Shown here: positions 58,201-64,000 of the stretch, one piece after another
How positions within the stretch are numbered: position 1 is the first letter of the stretch
Layout: each line of letters begins with the position of its first letter
Source: Colocasia esculenta
Taxonomy: Eukaryota > Streptophyta > Magnoliopsida > Alismatales > Araceae
DNA: 64,000 nt
Direction: 5' to 3'
Assembly (NCBI GenBank): GCA_014218235.1
Contig: JACBKR010000862.1
Coordinates: 62,001 to 126,000, forward strand
Position numbers and translations under genes: made by a program
Notes under the pieces: model-generated
What the model saw: only the letters and a program-made list of their open reading frames with translations
What the model was told of the DNA's origin: nothing
The model's database searches: none

Positions 58201-59156
58201 ATTAAGTATGACACATTCGGTCAAATGGTCAAAAATATCAGTTCGATTATCGAAATCATTATAAAATCACAATTCAGAATCGACACTCTAAGGCGCTCAA
58301 GTGCACCATTACCAGTTAGAATCTTTCATTTCTCCCTCTAAAATTACAACCCTAGTAGACATTCTCCATGCTAAGAAGGTTTCTAACTGAAAAATGTCAC
58401 ATTTTCTTCAATTGTACGAATTATTTGTGAAGCTTTAGTGTCAGCCTCTTAGGATGGCCAAAAATTATGTTCATCTTGACATGATAATTTCCTCTAAAGT
58501 AAATATAAGTACATGGCCATCGGAGATATATTCACCCATTTTGACTTATTATCAGCCTAACAGTAAAAATAGCCAGAACTTTTTGCTCTGTTATTAAAAT
58601 CATTTATAAGAATATAATTCAAAATTGGTACTCCAAGACGATCAACATGAGCCCCATTTTACAAAATTTAGTTTCAAGACCTAAATTCCTCCTGCAACGT
58701 AAATATAAGTGCACGATTCTATCGAATATCACACCGCTTCAATTCAAAATTAGCACTTCGAGTCAGTTGTCACTAGGTTAAATTCAGAGATTCTACTCTG
58801 GTGTTCAAATTCCTTTCTAAGAGCGTGATTATAAGTACACGATTTGATCAAATATGACACTCATTTAGTCAAATGATCATAACTTTTTTCTCAATTGTCA
58901 AAATCATTTATAAGATCACAAATCGGAATCGACACTTTAAGCCGCTCAACACCACTCACTATCTCTAGCGATGAGACTCCACTTTTAAATAGAAAATCAT
59001 TCATTTCTCTTTTGAATTATAATTTATTTGACATTCTTCATGCTTAGAAACTTTTTTAGTAGAAAAATGTCACATTTTTCTCGATTGTATAAATCACTTA
59101 TGATACTATAATTCAGTGGAGGCTTATCACGAAAGTCAAAAATTATGATTATCTCG

Positions 59157-59169
59157 ACACGTTGAAGTT
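59157..59169. repeat. Left TSD of the SINE (13 bp)
   Basis: ACACGTTGAAGTT, repeated exactly at 59453-59465. Confidence 0.92.
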
Positions 59170-59452
59170 TTTTTTTTTCCTAACGAGGAAACCCCGCCCC
59201 GTGTGGTTTTGTGGACTTAAGGATTGGTGTTCGTGAACTCCAAAGTCAGGATTTGGCAGCTCCTACTTTCCGTGTACCCGTATTGTCCTTACCCCACTTG
59301 ACGAGGAAAAACCCCGGACCTACACACCTCGAGGATTGCATGTAGATCAGATAAGCCCCCCCCCAGGAATCGAACTCGAGACCTCTTGCTTTTAAACAAG
59401 AGTTCTTACCGATCGACCCTGCTGGAGTCCTCTTTAAAAGGGGTGCAACACA
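59170..59452 (-). mobile_element. tRNA-derived SINE, minus strand, 283 bp
   Basis: Flanked by a 13-bp perfect TSD. The poly-T run at the left end is the tail of a minus-strand copy. Read on the minus strand it has pol III promoter-like boxes: box A-like GGTCGATCGGTAAG (59418-59405) and box B-like GGTCTCGAGTTCGATTCCT (59383-59365), typical of a tRNA-related head. No ORF. It depends on a LINE machinery for movement. Confidence 0.88.
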
Positions 59453-59830
59453 ACACGTTGAAGTTATTGAAGCACGACTATGACCTTTCAGATCGATATG
59501 GATTTTCTCTCGTAAATATAAATATACGATCATCAACAATAAATTATCATCTTCTGACTTATACTCACACTTTTAGTAAAAATGATTGGAACTTTTCACT
59601 CAATTATCAAAATTATTTATAAAATTACAATTCAAAATCGACACTCTAAGCAATTGATATAAGATTAATTTTACAAAATTTTGTTATGAACCCACATTTA
59701 TTCAAAAAGTGAATATAAATATACAATTCGATCGATTGACATATCAATTTAGTAAAACGTAAATAATTTTTCATCAACGATCGGAACTACTTGTTTCACC
59801 TCAAATTGAACATGTATGTGAAGGTTATTT

Positions 59831-60703
59831 TATTTTTTTAAAAATGATTCTTTTTGTATTTCCAAAACATAAATTACTCTATAAAAAAATAAAAAATTAA
59901 TTAATTAAAAATTCTTATAAAATATTTAACTTATTTTCTAGTTCTTGATCAAACTATAACTCATTACAGTAAATATTATCTCATATTATAATATTACAAT
60001 TAACAGCTCATAATTAATTTACCCAAAATAAAATCTTTGGTACAAGAGACCCTTTAAGGATTTTTTGTGTTAGGGATGGCCGGGAAAACCAAATTTTCCC
60101 TGGGCTCGTTCAATTCACCTATTGTCGAAGAAATATGAAGGAAAAACGTTTCTCGACGAAGGAAAACAATTTCCAAGCTGTGTAACCAAGGAAAAGCGAA
60201 AGGATTTCTGGATAGAGGGGGAAACAAATTCTAAGTTTCTACCCAAGATAATAATATAAAGAATCAGTGATATTAGCACCAGCTGTGCCGTCGCATTGGT
60301 CACTGATGCATGAATATCTTAGTTTCAGGTGGCTAATGACAGTGTAAACTAAACAAATAAATGATGACCATAGAGTGAGGGGCACAAGGGCAGCCAACAA
60401 ATGCACGAGGATAATGCAGGGAAAAATGCCTCCAAACCATTGCAAGAAAATCTAAAATCCGCAAGCCAGCAAGAATTAGATAGAAAATCCTCTAACAAAA
60501 TTTATGGATTCAACAAATATAACAAAATTCATAAGAGACTTGTCCGATATTCAAGAACCAAAAGAGACTCCTTTCAAGAAAAAAGAAATGGAGCGTCACT
60601 GATTGCTAGTAAACAGGCTAATAATGTTGCGCTCATCTCGATCTGACTCGCTAGCATCTCCAACAACAAGAAGAAACAGAGATGAAGGATGGGTACTTTC
60701 TTA
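59831..60703 (-). other. RPL3 3' flank, template of the partial duplication
   Basis: AT-rich and partly homologous to 54725-55130. The RPL3 3' UTR occupies its right end. No other gene is present. Confidence 0.65.
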
Positions 60704-63557
60704 TTAAGCCTTGAGCCTTCCATAGAACTTCTGCTTCTCCTGGGTTGTCTGGAAACGACCGTGCCCGAACTTGGATGAAGTGTCGATGAACTTGAGCTTG
60801 ATCTCCTCCAGAGCCACGCGGGATGTCTGCTTGAGCAGGGACTGCCTGAGGGTGACCACTCTCTTCTTGGGCCCAACACAGCAGCCCTTGATCAGGAGGT
60901 AATCATCCTTCACCACACCATAGTGAGGGAAGCCACCCATGGGAGTGATGTCTTTCTCGGTCCTGTTCAGCAGGCAGAAAAACCAAAGTCAGACATTGAG
61001 CTGCCCTTTCAGACAAATTGCCATTGTGTCTGGCATGTGCATCGATCAAAGCACAGACTACAGAATCATTGTTTTCCTGGTAAATGAACGAAAAATAGCC
61101 GATCTGATGTAAACGAAGGGCAGGCGCATAGGTGCGCGGGAAGCCAGCACCCATCTGTTAGTACATCAGGAGTAAGAGTGCTATAAGAGATAAAAGAGAG
61201 TGGGGCGAGACCTGTCAAACTCGGTCGCGGCGGCATGAGACTCGTCACCAGTTTTCCCAATCTTGTAGACCTTCTTGTTCAACTCAGTTCTGTGATGGTA
61301 TCCATTCTGTCCAGCACGTGCAACTGTGAAGGAGACCCTAGCAGGATGCCAAGCGCCAATACAGGCAACCTTGCGAAGACCCCTGTGAGTCTTACGAGGG
61401 AGGCGGGTAACACCCCAACGGGTCACAACACCTTCATATCCCTTACCCTTGGTGACACCAATAATGTCAATCATTTCATCCTTCTGGAAAACAGCATCAA
61501 CTGGGATCTGCTTCTCAAAGAAGCCATAAGCATAGTCCACCTTCTCAGCAACAGTTCCCCCATTAACCTGAATCTCCATCAGGTGAGCTTTCTTCTGTTT
61601 CAGACCTTTCATCTTCCTTATCTGCGATAACATTCAGGTAAGGTAAAATGTTAATGGGAAAGTACTGTATGTGGGCAATTGAATAAGAAAAATAAGCAAA
61701 TCCATATATATATAACAAGCATATCCATAATGCTAACCAACGTGTAAGGCACACTATCAAAACATTTTCCTCGGTAGACATTATGTTTACTTTAAAGTAT
61801 GTTCACATATGTATTGAGAAAGTAGATTTTATCAATAGCAACTAAAAGGCTCTACAAGATCCCTACAGGTAATAGTAATACCAAGTAACAACATCCAACA
61901 TCCCTTGCAAGAGGACCACTATACCAATAAAGACAAAATCCATGATGTTTTTAATCATTTAAACAAATAGTGGATTCTCCTCAGTCCAAAGAACAACAAC
62001 AAAGGAAACCATTATAACTAGGATAATAAATTCAAACACATATAACGACAACATTCAAAAACGAAAGTAACATGCAATATGGTAGGAAAAGCGAGGCAAA
62101 AGAACAGTGCATTTTTCTCAATCTGCAAAACAGTAGCCATAAAAATATTGATAAAAACATGCTCTCATATGCATTTAATGCAAGATTTCTGTAAATCATA
62201 GTATTTGACAATGTATATAAGGTTCGAGCGTCCATTATATGCAAATCAAATAACAAACTGTGACTAGGTTTTATCATTTAGAATGATGTCGAAAATACAT
62301 ATGAGCAACAAGTGAGCTTGGAATTATTCATATATAGTGGGGCACGCATCAAGAAAAAAACAGATCTTGTTCATGAGATCCACAAAAAGGTTCACACACG
62401 AAAACTGTTTACCTGTGTGTGAGCAAGGACACGAATAACAGATGCATATTTCTTCATTTTCTCCAGCTGAGCCTCAATCTCCTTCTTCCCATCCGCAGCT
62501 TCATATTTCTTGGCATATTTGGTGAAGGCCTTCTTCTTGGCTCTGTACCAGTTCTTGTAGAACCTTCTTCTCACCTCCTCACTGAGATGCTGAGCCCACA
62601 CAGTGTTCAGTGTCCTAAGTCCCCGAGGTGTCTTAATATATCCGACAACTCCAACAACAATAATTGGAGGAGTCTCAATAACCGTGACAGCCTCACAGGT
62701 TTCCTTCTTGTGGAGCTCTGCAAAAGGGAATTAGAATTTGAATCCTCTGATATATTCCCCAAAGCTACATGTATGAGTCTACTTGTACATGCTGATGTTT
62801 ACAGCTATCATGAAAAAGACTAAAAATGAATGATGCTTAAAGTAGGGATAATGGAACAACATTGGAAAATCCAAAAAGACAATCTAAGATATATCCCAAA
62901 AGATGCAAAACAGAACTTACTAGATCCGGGTTTGTCCACCTCTCTCACTATGTGAGTCATCCCTGACTTATAACCAAGGAAGGCAGTGAGCTTGGGTGGC
63001 TTGGTTGGGTCATCCTTGGGGAAGGCCTTCACTGCATTAGGAGGTCAAATAAAATGTGAAGAGACTGAGAACATGTAGAGAATAATCTTCCATGCAATGA
63101 CACATAAATCATAGGCAGTCACCCTCTGGACCCGGCCGGAGTCGGATGACTCCTCTGGCATGTATACAATATACTTCTCATCGTTGCCGATCAGGCTAAG
63201 TGAAATCTTTCAAGATTCAATTTTAAAAATTTTACAGGTCCTCCGACCGAGATGGGGACGAAATTTAGATGAGATTTCAGGGAGCATAGAAATGCGAGCC
63301 CACACCAGCGATTTGGGATCCCAAAAAGTCAGATTGGTCTTCATATTTCATTTGTTCAACAAACATGTTAAGTGTTACTAAGCATTCACTACTCTGTCAG
63401 AAGACCAAAATGGGTCGGCTGATCTAGCAATAGAACTACTCGTCTAGCAAATCCAAGGCCGCTGGGTCATACCTTTTCCCCTGTGACGGGAGGCCCGCTT
63501 CCTTGGGAGGAACCCAAGGGACCCATGCCTGGGGTGCTCAAACTTCCGGTGAGACAT
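60704..63557 (-). CDS. RPL3: 60S ribosomal protein L3 (uL3), five exons
   Basis: Exons on the minus strand: 63557-63473, 63031-62921, 62717-62413, 61621-61212 and 60962-60704, all GT/AG, adding up to 389 residues, the normal plant uL3 length. The N-terminus MSHRKFEHPRHGSLGFLPRK is in exon 1. Exon 2 has LTAFLGYKSGMTHIVREVDK. Exon 3 has VWAQHLSEEVRRRFYKNWYR. Exon 4 has the conserved tip loop region WGVTRLPRKTHRGLRKVACI with GAWHPARV. The C-terminus EKQKFYGRLKA is in exon 5. uL3 is a core protein near the peptidyl-transferase centre of the large subunit. No disruption is seen. A likely 5' UTR intron ends at 63581. Confidence 0.97.
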
Positions 63558-64000
63558 CCCCTCCCTGCTGCTTCTTCACTCTGCGATGCACAGAAGAAAG
63601 GCAAACCCAGTCAGACACGGCAGAAAAATTAACCATTTCGAACAATCAACCACTCCAGCTCGGGAAAAAGCACCCTTTTTTAGGCATATCATCTAAGCAT
63701 ATTAAACAAATTATGCAAAAGCTTTCAAAGACTTGAGAAGCCACTATCAAAGAACAAGAAAAAAGATGCAAAACATCAGGCATCTCGTTCGAGAATACGC
63801 CGCAAAAAGAAATCCACGGCAGCAACACATCAGATTCACCTCAAACACCAACAGGAGAAACCCAACTGTTTAAGAGAACTCTACGCAACAGACACAAAAC
63901 AACGCAATCAAAACAAAAGAAAGGGGAAAGGACCGCGCAATGGAATAAGAACAGCTCGTTCCCAGCCACAGCCAGCAGATCCAACACAAAACGACGATGC
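63558..64000 (-). promoter_or_regulatory. RPL3 5' UTR with probable leader intron
   Basis: On the minus strand TCTGTGCATCGCAG ends at 63581, a good splice acceptor 23 bp before the ATG. The DNA beyond is therefore probably a leader intron and upstream exon. The donor and promoter are not identified within the window. Confidence 0.5.

Larger units (their letters stand above)
55290..59830. repeat. Degenerate tandem array, 0.56-0.72-kb period, at least six copies
   Basis: The same series of phrases recurs: CACAATTCAGAATCGACACT, AGAAAATCCTTCATTTCTCT, ACAATTCTAGTAGACATTCT, CCAGAACTTTTTGCTC, ATATAAGTACACGAcCATCG. The AATTCTAGTAGACATT anchor or its variants lies near 55705, 56412, 57127, 57688, 58346 and 59020, giving spacings of about 707, 715, 561, 658 and 674 bp. 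There is no open frame. It looks like an ageing local satellite, bounded on both sides by the duplicated RPL3 3' sequence. A SINE interrupts it at 59170-59452. Confidence 0.85.

Overview
The window is plant nuclear DNA. Coding exons are interrupted by GT/AG introns, intergenic DNA is AT-rich, and most of the sequence is nested transposable elements. The very GC-rich third codon positions of the two intronless dehydrogenase genes, set against AT-rich surroundings, suggest a monocot, but the species cannot be fixed from the sequence alone.

Four ordinary host genes are supported. Two are tandemly duplicated, intronless short-chain dehydrogenase/reductases (SDR) at 15613-16419 and 37947-38756. 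One is a complete TATA-binding protein (TBP) gene at 46086-53422, with eight coding exons and a ninth that supplies the last base of the stop codon. One is a complete cytosolic ribosomal protein L3 gene (uL3) on the minus strand at 60704-63557, with five coding exons.

Layout: 1-650 is an LTR remnant; 940-2895 is an old tandem duplication of unknown origin; 3065-3739 plus 15114-15410 is one LTR-derived repeat region split by an 11.4-kb Helitron (3740-15113) that carries gene fragments of MOB1 and SEC13. SDR copy 1 follows. A complete minus-strand LINE (17830-23934, 16-bp target-site duplication, TSD) and a complete MULE transposon (25371-36321, 9-bp TSD, about 0.5-kb near-identical terminal inverted repeats, TIRs) separate it from SDR copy 2. 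Then come a 1.7-kb LTR element with almost no interior (40511-42201), an LTR remnant, and a 1.4-kb non-autonomous MULE-like element (43624-45020) containing a nested MITE. TBP follows with a decayed gypsy insertion in intron 3. Between TBP and RPL3 there is a degenerate tandem array (about 55290-59830) hit by a tRNA-derived SINE and flanked by a direct duplication of the RPL3 3' region whose upstream copy has lost the last exon.

The most interesting system is the large MULE. It carries a mudrA-type transposase and, divergently transcribed, a SUMO-protease-like (Ulp1/C48) gene with a coiled coil and a long charged helix. Each TIR contains its own TATA box and a small inward-facing ORF. All non-coding DNA of the element (introns, intergenic spacers, a 133-bp tandem array) is loaded with one short motif, TGTTACAGT or its complement. 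The smaller MULE-like element nearby has related termini and its own dense array with the same GTTACA core. This looks like an element-specific cis code, comparable in principle to the motif clusters recognised by VANC proteins of Arabidopsis VANDAL MULEs. Both large genes of the MULE carry apparent frame lesions, so this copy may no longer be autonomous.
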